From Hericium rajendrae (lineage: Eukaryota; Basidiomycota; Agaricomycetes; Russulales; Hericiaceae), in assembly GCA_033439255.1 (NCBI GenBank), contig CM065886.1:930001-994000 (forward strand): 64,000 nucleotides of DNA, read 5' to 3'. The notes under the pieces are model-generated. The model was not told where the DNA came from, did no database searches, and saw nothing but the letters and a program-made list of their open reading frames with translations. The position numbers and the translations under genes are program-made. Every line of letters starts with the position of its first letter. Within the stretch, counting starts at the first letter, position 1. Shown one piece after another: positions 23,689 to 35,538 of this stretch.

Positions 23689-25740
23689 GGTAGAAACAGC
23701 TGGGGATACGTAGGCCTGTCGCGAAGGCTTTATATATGGACGCCTCGCGGCCGTCTCAGACTAGTGACCAGGATCAATCCGAGGCCGGATAACAACCATG
23801 TGGAGCGATGCCTTCTTCCATTCTGGTCAAGCCCATCTTCGGCGCTGGTCAGATGCGGTACATAAGTAGCTGTGTTGCGAGACAATTCGAAGCTATTGTT
23901 ATAATCTTCGGTGATGCGATGAAGGACATGCGCGCCGTGTCCTTCTATCGTGTCCTTTTACTCGAGTAATTGTCATCTCGCACCATCATCACGGCCTGCG
24001 AGCATGCGCAGCCATTGGGCCTACCTAACCACACTCCGAGCTTTGTCCATATGATACTTTGCTTATCTGCATGTGCAAGAGGGACAGTGAGTCAACAGAA
24101 GAAAGCGGAGTGAAGTGAGGTGGCAAGTCAACTGACCGTTGCAATTGTCTGAATCACACGTGAACCATGGGCGTCTATCTTGCGCTCGCTCTTCTCCTCA
24201 GACGCCCATGTTGGTCGCCATCCCTGCTCGTCGTGTTTCTCGGGTAGAAGACGTTTCTTTTACTTCTTTGAACCTGCACACAGCTAGAAAAGGAGTCTTG
24301 TGTAACGATACGTTCTCTCCTTTTCTTCCATGAAGGCTACGTCGCAGCTGGGCATCTAGGGCCCTTATAACGGTTCTTTCCAGTTGTATCTCTTCCCGAT
24401 GATCTGCGCGGCGGTTCCCACAGCGTACAGTCTTGCGAGGAAGAATAACTTACATCGACACATGGGTTGATGGGCTAGTGGATGATGCTCCGCGATGTCG
24501 AGATGCGCGCATGGGCCGCTTGCTTCTTGGCACAGGAAATCGCATGGATATCGCATTAATCATGATGCTGCGGTCTATAGTTGGCATAACATCGCAGTAT
24601 AAAGCCGTCGTGGTGATGGCTCGAGCTCAGCCTCGACGGTGATGTTCCATCTTGTGGTTTCGCGAACGAATGAGGGTGCTGATTTAGGTTCTTGATGGCC
24701 ATTCATTCCAACTGAGCGAACTCGTAATAGCTTCCCAGGTTCATCTGATCCCTGCGATGGATCACTGGCATCTCTAACTGCGATATCGCTCGACGGGAGT
24801 ACTGGGCAACTGTCACAGATGGAGGTCCATCGAAACGCAGCCTTCACCCACTGGCCGTGATTGACCTCTAGAATTGCCTAAAACGTCTTGAGTGCGACCT
24901 TTGCTTCTCTTGAGTGGAATAACAGAGCGTCTTGCACGTCCTTCATCTTCCTCAGCGAGTCATTCCGCTGCCGTAGTTTACACCTGCTCAAATTTCGCTT
25001 TCAGGCCCGTTAATCTGCTCGTGATCTATGGAAGGTCTTTCTTGCCTTCGCAGGTTGTCATGTCGCTGACGCCTAATTCATGCAGTCGCCAGGCTCGCCA
25101 CCCTGGCCATCTCTTGCTTTGCTCTTGAGTATCTGTGTACGGGCCTACAAATCAAGCATCTGCATCTCATTTCAGAGACGGTCTGTTTGCTCGGGCTCGA
25201 GCTGGCGGCTCGTTAGCGAGTTACCCGTGCATAGCTTATGTTGAGCAAAACCTGTATGATGCAGGCATTTTTCCAAGTGCGCCCTCTGTCCTTCGTTTTC
25301 GGAAATGAATTTTCGTGTTTGCTCCTAAAGGGACGTGATCTTTGCAGACCAAAGAGCATCTTTCATGGCTTTGCGACGCAATCGCTTGGAGTCAAATACT
25401 TATAAGTATGTCGCTGCAAAGACTCGTTATCCGATTAAGGTACTTACGACGCGAATTAGCCTCTGCTTTGCTTCCGCTCCGTTCGCATCCCCGGACCGTC
25501 AGATAAAGATCAATATGTGTCCGAATGGTCTTTTCAAAGACGGTGAGCTCGATAATCGCACGAGGAGTGCTGATTCACAGCTGCCCTAGGACGGGCGTCT
25601 CGACAATTCCAAGAAGCACTTGTGACCTATACACACCCACGAGGCCGCACAGCATGGGTGCAATCTGTGCATATCTTTCGACTGCGCTGCGACTTATCTT
25701 TACCATCCTGCTTCAGCACCCCATTTACCTTCTAGCCAGT
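23689..25740. other. 2 kb intergenic, no supported gene
   Basis: This is a divergent region between the S10 peptidase (-) and the STAND-N/ubiquitin-like gene (+). A TATA box of the S10 gene is at 23729. The open frame running into 25741 from 25525 is in phase with the next gene, but the paralogue indicates that the true start is the later ATG. Nothing else is recognised. Confidence 0.5.
23729..23736 (-). promoter_or_regulatory. TATA box of the S10 peptidase gene
   Basis: TATATAAA on the minus strand ends 41 nt before the ATG at 23688, implying a very short 5' leader. It is called by position and sequence only. Confidence 0.45.
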
Positions 25741-27046
25741 ATGTCCGTAGTCGCCTTCTCGTTCGGCTCACTAGGCGACATCGTTACGCTCATTCAGATC
25801 GCCAATATCGTCAGAAAGGAGCTATGCGGCCTATCAGGGACATCTGTCGAATACCACGATCTTGTCGTCGAGCTCGATTCTATCGTGTATACGGTCTCGA
25901 GTGTGTTCAGTACGATCTCGGTCCCGGGACCCAAGCGACTCGAGCAATCGATCGAAAACGCGCTTTACCATTCAGTCGGAGCCAGCCTATATCTCCTCAA
26001 GGAGATGAACCAGCGCATATTTACGTGGCGGCGCTGTGACGGCGGATCGGTAGGGACGATGATGCTCGGTATGTGGCAGAGGGTCGGATGGACACTGTTC
26101 AGCAGAAGGGAGTTGTTGGATTATCGCGGAAGGCTGTCGTCGCAAGTATTAGCGATGAACACCCTGCTCTCGCTCGCGCAACGGTACGCACATGTTCTCA
26201 TCTCATTCAATCCTTGGTCACTGATATCGAGAATCTCAGATCTGACCTGGACCGCGTCAATAACCAAATCACTCATTTCCGCGACGAAAGTATAGAGCCA
26301 TTCGCTCTTATCAGGGAGATATATCGCTGTGTCAAGAATCCACCACGGAGAATGGGTTATACTTGGGAAGGCGAGCCAGATTCCGGCAGCACGCCAATCG
26401 TTTTGACGGATATGCTGGGGCATACAATTACGCTCCCCTGGGAACTCCTCTCGACCCGACAGGCACGTATGCAGCCTACCTAACCGAAGTCGGACACTGA
26501 TGCTATCTATACATCTAGCGTGTGCATGAGTTCTTGCTTTTCTATTTCCGGGATAAACCAGGCCGCGAGTTCGTTTATCATGGAACATATCGCACACTTG
26601 TTCAACAAAGCGACGCGTATGTGACCTCACCTCACCTCACCTTCCATGAAAAGGACCGTCCAGAGGATCGGCATCTGACGGATCAAGATCCTGAGCCGGG
26701 GTGCAGACTTCAAGTGTATGTGACGCTCAACAAGTGGATGCCATGCTATCGCTTGAGCGAAGCACCAACTAAAGGCGATCCACTGACATTTCCAGTCATG
26801 ATGTCGCTTTACGTAGAAGCCCGCAAGCCCTGCGCTAGGCATCCCCCTATCGGGCGGCTGGTGTCACAAGTGTTCCCCAAATTTCCTGTCATTGACGCAT
26901 TAGGCTGGGTTTTGCCGGCTCCTGACGAGCAGGGTGAGATTGATTTCCCTTGGTGGCACTATGTACCGATACCCTCTTCCTGGGTGACACTTGAGTGCAT
27001 CGATGAATCTCATCCTGCCCTCAACAAAAAAAGCACGCACTTTTAA
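25741..27046 (+). CDS. STAND-type N-terminal domain plus ubiquitin-like domain protein, paralogue A
   Basis: The start MSVVAFSFGSLGDIVTLIQ is chosen because the paralogue at 57167-58562 begins MSLVAFTFGSLGDIIALLQ. Residues ~1-150 are helical and resemble the fungal N-terminal domain of STAND/NLR-like proteins (ANIVRKELCGLSGTSVEYHD, LVVELDSIVYTVSSVF, LEQSIENALYHSVG). After an intron come MGYTWEGEPDS and PIVLTDMLGHTITLPWELL, the hallmark of the fungal ubiquitin-like domain (ULD_2 type), continuing as HEFLLFYFRDKPGREFVYHG. There is no NACHT or NB-ARC ATPase between them. The join 26460/26519 uses a GC-AG intron if the paralogue alignment is followed. The C-terminal ~120 residues are not recognised. 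The gene is probably functional, but its role is unknown; signalling or heterokaryon-type recognition is only a guess. Confidence 0.7.
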
Positions 27047-28378
27047 TTACCTTTTCCATGCAGACCCATGTCTTGTTGGCTTTCTATTGACGTACATATG
27101 GCAGTGCTCTGTTCGGAACACAACCTTCATTGATGACATCCATATGTTTCCATGTTGCGGTTTCAATCTAACTTTCCGTCTTTCGGGCCGTCTGCTAGTT
27201 CGGTCGCTTGTCCTTTACTATATTTTCGAATTGACTTTCCACCCATTGGGACATATACTTAGCAACTCCAACGGTCACGACCTTGAAAACCACCTCCTGC
27301 AGACCTCCTTCCTAAGCCCGTCCGTGCTGTCTCCCGCACCCGACTCTCAGCGCATCTTACATAATCTTATTCCACAGTGAAAATGCTAAACATGCACCAT
27401 CGATGCGCATTTCGCGTTCCGCTGCTCGGACATCGTGATCTCGGCGTGTGCATCAGCGCAAGATGTCAGTCGCTGCCGTATTTACCTGTGCATGCGGCTC
27501 TGCAGTTGGGTGCATACTTGAGGCAACAGTCTCGTCTCTTGGCTGGGGAGTCCAAGTCCACGCTTTTAAACGTCTTCAAGTTGGACCGCTGATGCGTTGA
27601 CACTTTTTGGTTATTGATCTCGGTCATAGTGAATGAGAGGCTCGGAACACGGCAAGGACCGACAGCAGGTCTTCATCGTCGTCGTGGATGATAGCATGAA
27701 CTTAGTTATAAGTCCAAGAAGGTGGTCACTGCCCTCCGAGAACGATGCGCAGGTCTCAACATATCGACACTATATGCGCGTCAGCTAGACGTATTAGCTG
27801 ACTGTGGTCTCTTTTGTGCAGATTTCCGGTAAACAGAGGATCAGTGGCCGGAACTGTAACGCGGTAGGGAAATCCGGAATTTCGCGGTCACATGACTGTT
27901 ACACGTGTTGCGACGCGTCAACAACGCGTGTTAATATTTCTGTGAGCTTTGCAAGGGGCCCTTTACCTCTCTTCAGTCAGCACTATAACATCCCTCTGTG
28001 TGCCTATCTGAAAAGCTAAAAGCTACACTAAATTAACCTTGGAAACTGGTAAGTGTGATAAAGCCTTGTCTGCCGGACGACACGACTGCTCTCCCTTCTC
28101 CCGTTATGGACAGACAGTTTCTTGTTACGGACAGACTCCGTGACATGGCCTGTTTTGATGTGCGTTCCGTTTTCTTATATACCTCGCTAGTCTCCAAAGC
28201 AGACCGTATAACACGCCTTCCTTTTTGAGGTGAGAGGGGATGGCGTGATAACGGTCTGCTTTTAGACGCGGGGGTCTCATAGCGACGACCCATATCTTCG
28301 ACACGTGATGTAGATCGTAATTTTCGTAGCTTGTGGAGCTGCTCAATAAGGAAATGATGACTTGTTAACATCTGAGAC
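27047..28378. other. Intergenic, no supported gene
   Basis: Ordinary mixed sequence with short overlapping frames. It precedes the DUF6589-like gene; no promoter element stands out. Confidence 0.5.
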
Positions 28379-31300
28379 ATGTCGTCCGAAAGCATATCTC
28401 ACGTCCTGCCCGTTGGTCAGGACAGTCCCGAAAGCTGTCAGATAATGTCTGACAATCCAGAAAACCCCTCTGAATTTTTATCAGCCAGTACATCATTTTC
28501 TTCGCCAGCTACAGAGACCACTACAGAAGATGCAGCCACACCTCGCACAATCACCTTGGATGATATCCTCAACAGCCCATTATTTCCTGTCGCCATCCAA
28601 ATGCTTGTTGATGACCCAGGCTTGACCCAACGGATATTCAAGACTGCATCAGAATCTGCCTCTCATGCCTCAATTGTGGAGATATCCGAGGAAGGCGAAG
28701 CAGAAGGTCAGACGTCTTCGGAAAGTCAGGAAGACTCTGTTGGAGGCTCTGAAGGCATGGAACACACTCAGATAGAAGGTATGGACTAACATTCGGTGAT
28801 AGGATAGGTAGCTCACATGTTCATAGACAATATCACCACCAATACAGTGGCTACGCACGAAAAACGGCAGTATCGGATGCCTGGCGACAAGCTCGACATT
28901 GTCAATGCCGCAATGGCCGACGTGGGTTGGACATTTGGCGAATACCTGTATTACGCGTCAAAGGAACATCTCACTGACAAGAATGGCCGAGATGTACATC
29001 GATCGCACTCTCACATACAACGAATCAGTCAATTTCTCAAAGGGGGCAAACCGGGGACTCGAAAGACTTACGGACCAGTTGACATCATTCGCACGTGGTT
29101 CGAAAGTTCATACGGCAGCCCTGGGATCGAAAATAAAGGCCTTATGTTCTCAACGACAACACGAGCTGACGTTATTCGACCCGCACGTGCAGCGATAACA
29201 ATGTTGGCAGTGGAGCTTGTTGAGGGGCGTCTTGTGCGCGAGATGGAGACAGCGGTCAAGCCATCCAGCGGCCTTCACGTCGTGGTCAGTAGTAAGAGGG
29301 GAAAGGGTACCATGGAGTGGGGAAAGATTGGGGCACATACTTTAACGAAGGTAAAGGGCACCTTCAAGAAGCACACGCCCCTTGCGTTCCATTTGCTCTC
29401 AAAGATGGCAGCACGGCCACCCCGAAAGCTAAACGGCGTGGCCATTGTGTGAAAGAAGCGTCCTGTGGATGACGTGAGTAATTGACTGCTGTAATTGAGC
29501 ACACATTGACCTTAGCACGAAGGTGGTAACGCACATATTATCATCAGTGGCGTATTCACGCACACAACGTGCGAAGCTCTTGCAAATGATGCGTGGTGTC
29601 GTATACCTTGCGAGCGGTGCCCATTCGAACCTGTACCGATTGAATAATCGTGTTGGACTTCTTCCTTCGTACACCACAATCCGTCAATCACTCGTGGATG
29701 CCGGCAAAGAGGAGGCACTTACTGTCCAAGCACTCGGACGAAGTGAAACGGAGTGGCTTATGCTGCGCACTGATAACGTGCAGTATTACTCGAAACTCTG
29801 GGAGCCATCAATGGGGCGGGAGTCTCAGATGGTCAAGGGCATGGCCGCGACTGCCGTGAAGATGGTTGACTTTGATCCAAAGGCTTGGGACCTTGACGAC
29901 AAGCTGGAGCGCCTTGCAAAGAATGAGCGTCGCTTCGTTGACGTTGATTGGTTCCTTGGATTGATCGACCAAGCACATATGGAGACCGTCAAAGTCTTGC
30001 AGTGGTTGCAAACCCTCGTCCGCCATGTCCCAGAGCTTAACAGGTATCGCCAACATGTCAACAACTTATACAAAACACGAGCGGCAAAATGCCTACCTTC
30101 GGAATGCAAGAAGACCGAGATCTATCCACTCGTGGTCACGCAGAAGGATGAGAACTTGACGACAGAACTTCGAGATGCCATTGTCGAGTTTCTTGGCCAG
30201 CTAGGCCAGAAGGACGGGGACTACGTGCGACGACTGATCCTGGCAGGCGGTGATGGCTTAACATATGAGAAGTTTCTCCAAATGAAAAAATACCTTCAGT
30301 TCCATCCCGACGCTCTGCAATGCCTCGCTGTTCTCGAGCCATTGCTTGAGCTGTGGCACCTGGAATGGACTGATCTCAGCCGGATCTTTCAGGTCCACTG
30401 GGGCCAGAGCTCTGCAAAGGACCCATCAACTCTTTCTCACAGCGCAGCTGCAATCGGCCAGAAGACACCTACCGACTTGTCCAAAGTCGACTATTATCCT
30501 GCAGCACGGCTCGCATACCTCGTTCTGGATGCGCGCCTGCTCGATTGCTGGAGGTCTGTTATTACATTAGCTACCACTTCAAGTTTAAAAATGAATTGAC
30601 GCACCATGATCTTCAGAATCCATTATCGAGCGCACGACGTGTTCGAACATTTTAAGGCACTGGAACAACAGGATCAGGTGCCGTCATTCGAGGAGCTCGA
30701 AGGTGCCGCATTGCACTTGCATCGCACATACACAACATCGAGGGCTTATGCTCGAGCGTTGAGTGCCGCGGAGCGTGAGGCCGAGGTTATATACCGAGTG
30801 CCGGAGGGATCACCATGGCGGCCAGCTGCTCGTGCATGCGAGGAGTCAACGGCACCGTTATCCAGCCATGCTGAGGCCTCCGACGATCCTCAAACAGCTT
30901 CGCGGAATACGTCTACAGCACAAACAGCTCAGCAGCTTCGACAGCAAGATAAGAGAGTAGAAGAATTTACCGGAGATCATGCCTTGGCACGTTCCATTCG
31001 CTTTATGGAAGACGCGATGATATCACGCGAGGTCGCATATGCTGTCGCTGTCGGCGACACGGGGCGCGTCTACGAGGGAGTGAAGGTAAGCCAAAGAACC
31101 ACAATTTTGTGAGCAATATTAATCTATGTCACTAGTGCATGTTATTTACATTTGCGGGCTCAACGCATTCAAAATATACAACATACCTCCTCGAGCTCAT
31201 AACATCACTCGAACTTGAGTGTAGTCCTAGCTTGCGGATCGCAAAATTCAAGAACTGGGTTGTCAATCTGTCCGGGATTCCAGGCCACTATATAGAAGGC

Positions 31301-31909
31301 GACTTAATGCAAGAACACTTGAACAAAGCACTAGAAGAGCTCCTTCAGCGCAAAGATCTGGACTTTGACAGCTCGTTCATCAAAGATGTCATAACTCGGA
31401 ACTTACATCATCTTAATCGCATTCCAAAGGAGATGGAAGAGGCATTGAAGCTTAAGCCTCGCACTAGAGGGCACACTTTGCCGCATTTGCGACCAGAGCT
31501 GAAACGCCTGCTTCGGGACTGCCGCCAAATGCAGCTTCATTCTTGGCGTCGTGGTCGCACGTACGGGAGCAGTGACGTTGACTTATTCAGCTGCGGATAT
31601 ACCAATCTTGAAAAGAAGATAGATCAGTGGAAACGCGAAACACTAGAAGATCGTGGACTTACCGAACTGCAGACTGACCTCGAAGTACCTTCGACTGTGG
31701 AAAATCCAGAGATTGGTAACGAGACAGAGGATCAACAGGACGAGGACGTACCGGCTCGACCGCTGACTCGTGGCTTTAAATGCATGGTAGACGGGGAATT
31801 GGAGATCGACTTCGATGGCATGGAAATCGAGTATGAGAGTGATGGTGACGGTGATGACAATGGCGAAGGAAATATTGGCGGAATCGAGCAAGCTGCAGAG
31901 GATAATTAA
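28379..31909 (+). pseudogene. DUF6589-like protein gene with one in-frame TGA
   Basis: This is a five-exon gene: MSSESISHVL start at 28379, then intron junctions near 28778/28828, 29468/29529, 30566/30619 and 31086/31136. The protein has an acidic, Ser-rich N-terminus (TITLDDILNSPLFPVAIQ), a middle part starting VVTHILSSVAYSRTQRAK, and the motif series GGDGLTYEKFLQMKK with LLELWHLEWTDLSRIFQ that I associate with DUF6589, a family much expanded in Agaricomycetes and probably mobile-element derived. The C-terminus is a long acidic stretch ending EQAAEDN. The frame before intron 2 reads NGVAIV-stop-KKRPVDD at 29450, where a TGA stands in a position expected to be Arg (CGA). Either the gene is dead by one C-to-T change, or splicing from GTGTGA at 29447 removes the stop. 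All other frames are open, so any damage is recent. Confidence 0.6.
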
Positions 31910-31951
31910 ATTGAGCCTGGTCAAAGTATCTACGGTCATCTGGTAAGGGAA

Positions 31952-32618
31952 CTATCTATTCTCTTTGTCCTAGAGTAATGATGAGCTTCCGAGCCACAGT
32001 CCGCAGGCAAGATACCAATAGCAACTCACCTGCATACGTGTTCGCTTTGCGCTTCGAGGTTGCGGAATCTTCTTTGAAGCACGTCGTTTTGGCATTGCTG
32101 TTGTACTCCCCGAAGCCTCGCTATCCTGCGGAGGGATTGCGCTATGTGAGACGTCGGTTGATATAAGAGAACCATGGGAACTTGGACTCACCTGGCATTT
32201 AACTGCCACGACACGATCATATGTTCAGGAATCTCTGTGGAGCGCATCCAGGATGAATTCCTGGACTGGAACGAATTCAGACATGGTACGTACCTGTTCC
32301 AGTTCCTCGCGCTCGAGACGACGTTGTCTGCCTTGTCAATTCCGGCTGTACCGTCAGCTGGTGTGCTGGACTGCCGAGCCCTGGTTCGATCGCCAACACC
32401 GTTGGCAGTGATCCAGCGCTCTCCGCTTTATCCGCACTCACCCGCGCCGTCGCGACTGAATCGACTTCCATCGTGTCCTCGGCGATGTTGCGCATGCCAT
32501 TGTTGTTGTCAGAGGTTTCGCTAGGGGCTGGTGCTGGGTTCGGTGCGTCTTCAAGCAATCGGATCTCGCCTATCACCGACCACAAACGTGCGGCGTGTGC
32601 ATCAGAGAAATATGTCAC
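31952..32618 (-). CDS. Small basic protein gene, 5' end uncertain or truncated
   Basis: Four exons can be joined on the minus strand. The first is open from about 32618 (SDAHAARLWSVIGEIRLLED) and leads to NSSWMRSTEIPEHM, then AIPPQDSEASG, then a basic tail MPKRRASKKIPQPRSAKRTR and a last exon DKENR-stop at 31952. Introns are GT-AG (32277-32248 region, 32202-32153 region, 32028-31970). No ATG opens the first exon: its frame meets TAG upstream and an AG acceptor stands just before it. A first exon was probably further left on the minus strand, where the CATAGCT repeat field now starts. The basic tail suggests a nuclear or DNA-contacting protein. It converges on the DUF6589-like gene with only 42 bases between stops. 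Function unknown. Confidence 0.42.
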
Positions 32619-32649
32619 TGGTATATAACACTATGTAAGCTACATAGCT

Positions 32650-32830
32650 TTCCTAGGTCCATAGCTGTCCTCTTTTATACATAGCATCTCATAGCAGTCA
32701 AGTAATCTATCATAGCTTGCCATAGCTGTCATAGCTGTCATAGCATAGGGCATAAGCTATCATAGCTATCATAGCATAGAGTATAAGCTATTATAGCTGT
32801 CATAGCTACTATAATGTAAAACAGCTATAG
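32650..32830 (+). repeat. CATAGCT heptamer array, left
   Basis: CATAGCT recurs many times with spacers such as GTCATAGCTGT and ATCATAGCTAT. The array begins immediately beside the truncated basic-protein gene. A similar array lies at 35180-35400. Confidence 0.75.
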
Positions 32831-33329
32831 AAGCTGTATCAACTATATACTATATCTTGATTATTATATTACATCTAGTTAGAAAGATTTATATCTATCC
32901 TATATCACCTCTATCAAATATATTGTTTCATCATGTTACAGGCAAAATATTATCAGTCTAATACTTTCATGTTTTAAAGTTACAAACATCAAAAATTGAA
33001 CAACATAATATTTTTATATAATTTTGTTACAAAGCATCATACAAACTACAAAGATTACTATATAACTACAAAAGATACAAGGTTACAATGACTATAAAAA
33101 GCGAAAATATCAACATGAAAAGGCATTAATATGAAAAGACAACATAAAAGCTTACCAAACTAATAAAAAAGCGAAACTCTACAAAACAATTCAAAACATC
33201 AGTGTAAGAAGATATAATAAAACTTACCTAGTAAGCATACACAAGTACTATACCAAGGAGTAAAGACATTAGCATAAGATATAAGAGACAAAGAATAAAA
33301 GCTTACCTTAATAAAAATAAAATAAAAGC

Positions 33330-33440
33330 AACAACAACGAACAGGAAGGGACAACGACGAGCAAAAAAGCAACGACGATGAGCAAGAAAGCGACGACGAC
33401 GAGCAAGCAACAACGACGAGCAAGCGACGACGACGAAGTG
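33330..33440 (+). repeat. GACGACGAGCAAG low-complexity array
   Basis: Imperfect tandem units of GACGACGAGCAAG and CAACGACGAGCAAG. It could be read as Ser/Val/Cys-rich or Arg-rich in different frames, so it is treated as a simple repeat. Confidence 0.7.
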
Positions 33441-33962
33441 TCGACGTGGCAGGGGATGGTGGGAGTTAAAGAGCAAGAGGTAAGGCGCGTCGTGCATGCC
33501 TTATATACGAGTCCCGGCCGGAGCCGGGATTTGTGGTTGCCGGGGCGCTTGCCGAGAGTCGCATCAGAGACTGGGCGCCAGACGTAACTAACGAGATTTC
33601 GCTGCCCACCGATGCAAGAGATAGTAGATAGATAAAACTCTCATTCATTTGAGTTGTATGTACAATAGTTAGCTTCAAGGTTTTTCATTCAATTTATACG
33701 ATTTTATTTGATTTGCAAGGGCTCGAATACTATACCTTCGCTCGTTCGGTGGCTGAAGCACCGAACTCGCGTCGAGACTTACTCACTTGACCAGTCTTCA
33801 TCTCCTCCCTCACTCTATTTGTCCCTCTCCGGCTCGCCTCGCTCGTCTCGCTTCATTCCTCCTTTTCTCGACAGTCAGGACGGATCGGGCTGGGATTTAG
33901 TAAGCTGGGGGACTGCAGGTAAGTAAAAACGTTATTCTTTCGTGTTCATTCGTACTAACGCA

Positions 33963-33990
33963 GAGTGTCGCTCGTCTTCGAGCGACACTC
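33963..33990 (+). other. Perfect 12-bp hairpin
   Basis: GAGTGTCGCTCG and its exact reverse complement CGAGCGACACTC are separated by the four bases TCTT. It follows a GTAAGTA stretch and precedes a C-rich block. The same order appears around 44161-44194 on the other strand. Confidence 0.8.
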
Positions 33991-35090
33991 GTTCTTTCGA
34001 CACCCCCACGTCTCCCATCTCGTGTCCCACATCCCCATCGCCCCTATCGCCTTCCGCTGCCCCCTTCCGCGCTCCCAACGACGCCAGCGCCGCCCTCTGC
34101 TGCCCGCGCGCGCAACCTCAACACCCCGCGCCCAAACCACCAGTTCACCCGCACCCTGATCCCCCCCTTTTACGCTCACGACCACGGACGACGCACGGAC
34201 GACCACGGACGACGCGTGGACGTCGTTCCGCACCGTTCGTGTGCTGTCAACGACGTGCGCGCACTCGTCACGTCACCGTCCACCGCGCGCCGTAGAGTCT
34301 CGTTGCCGCGGCAACGGGACTCGGGCGTCCTCCCTTCGGTCTCGCCACGCCTCAAACAATGTCTCAACACCCCCGCCGTGTCACCAGCACGCGGGCTCTG
34401 CACCTTGCACCCCTGCACCTCTCCCGCTTGTGGCCACTGCGCCTCTCGCGCAGGCTTACCGCGTTGTGGACGGGCCGCTGCAGAACAACGACGTCCCCAC
34501 CACGCCTCGCTTCTCTGACGGCAGGCCAGCTGCGTCGCGCACGGTCTCCGCGCCCCGTTCCGGCCTACCGTACCTTGCGCACGGGCCCGCCTCACCCCAA
34601 CCCCTTGCGCACGCCCGTCACGCCTCGTGTTCAACGCATCGCGCACGGGCCCGGCACCTGGTACCGACGCGCCTCAACCACACCCATCGCGCCGGGCGCA
34701 CATCTCCCGCGTCTCCCGCGTCCGTCCCTCGCGGCTTGCGCGTGCCCCGCGGCCGTCTCTCCCGCCTCACGCACGAGACCGCCGCCCGCGCACCCTGCCC
34801 ACACCGTACGTACCTGCCGCAATACGGCGCCCGGCGCACGGGACTCCGCACCTTGCGCACGGACCCTACGGTCCCGCATGAGCCCGCGACAGTTTCGCGC
34901 GCGGTCTCGGGCCCCGCGTTACCCGCGCGCAGGCCCGTTTTATTGTGCACGGGCCTGGGCATCGCGCCTCGCACGCAGAACTGCCGCGTCGCCCACATCA
35001 GCCGTGGCCTAGTGCGCGTGCGCACCTTGTCGCGGCCCGCGAGCGCGCATGCTGGCCCTGCCTCTGCACGCCACGCGTGACGTAGTATAC
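33991..35090 (+). repeat. C-rich pseudo-coding block, cassette 1
   Basis: About 1.1 kb of C/G-rich DNA with degenerate repeats (phrases such as CGCGCCCGG, CGTCCCTCGCGGC, CACGGGCC). Several frames on both strands stay open for 150-280 codons, which reflects composition and not coding. It matches in style the blocks at 43015-44130 (opposite strand) and 45540-46480. Confidence 0.55.
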
Positions 35091-35179
35091 TCGGATGTAC
35101 TTGTAGGAACAATGAATATAATTGACCTTGTTCTGAAATCTTTCGTACCTACCTGACTTGACATAACAGTAGTAGCAAT

Positions 35180-35400
35180 CATAGCTCACCTCTAAGTATG
35201 ATAATGCTACATATTTCAAACTGCTACCTATGGAAGCTATGATAGCATCATATAGCTGACACTACCAGCTATGGAAGCTATGATATCATCTTATAGCTGG
35301 CACTACCAGCTATGGAAGCTATGAAAGCTCTCATAGCTCTACATAGCTGGATAAGCAAACTTCATAGCTCTGATAGTGCAATGATAGCACCTATAATCTA
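35180..35400. repeat. CATAGCT/AGCTATG heptamer array, right
   Basis: AGCTATGGAAGCTATGA and CATAGCT units alternate, so both orientations of the heptamer are present. With the left array it brackets about 2.4 kb. Confidence 0.7.
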
Positions 35401-35533
35401 ACCTGCAGCTATATGGAATTTACTTTTCTCAGATGTGGTTGCAAGTATCGTTTAGAAGCGACATCTGGAAAAGGCGTTGATTCTACAGGGATCTACAGTA
35501 GCAATATTAATCTACAGTAGCTGAAAAAGGTTC

Positions 35534-35538
35534 CATAG
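35534..35538 (+). repeat. Target-site duplication, left copy
   Basis: CATAG directly precedes the 5' LTR and recurs directly after the 3' LTR (42637-42641). A 5-bp duplication is normal for Ty3/gypsy integrases. Confidence 0.9.

Larger units (their letters stand above)
32619..35533. other. AT-rich and repeat-rich block left of the chromovirus
   Basis: From left to right: a CATAGCT-rich array (32650-32830), very AT-rich DNA with no gene (32830-33330), a GACGACGAGCAAG-type array (33330-33440), a hairpin at 33963, a C-rich pseudo-coding block (33990-35090) and a second CATAGCT/AGCTATG array (35180-35400). Long open frames in the C-rich block run in several phases at once, so I do not call them genes. 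Confidence 0.6.

Noticed and set aside
34241-35112. Arg/Pro/Thr-rich frames of 217 and 279 codons on + and 164 codons on -
   Set aside because: C-rich composition keeps many frames open at once. The translations are low-complexity and mutually exclusive.
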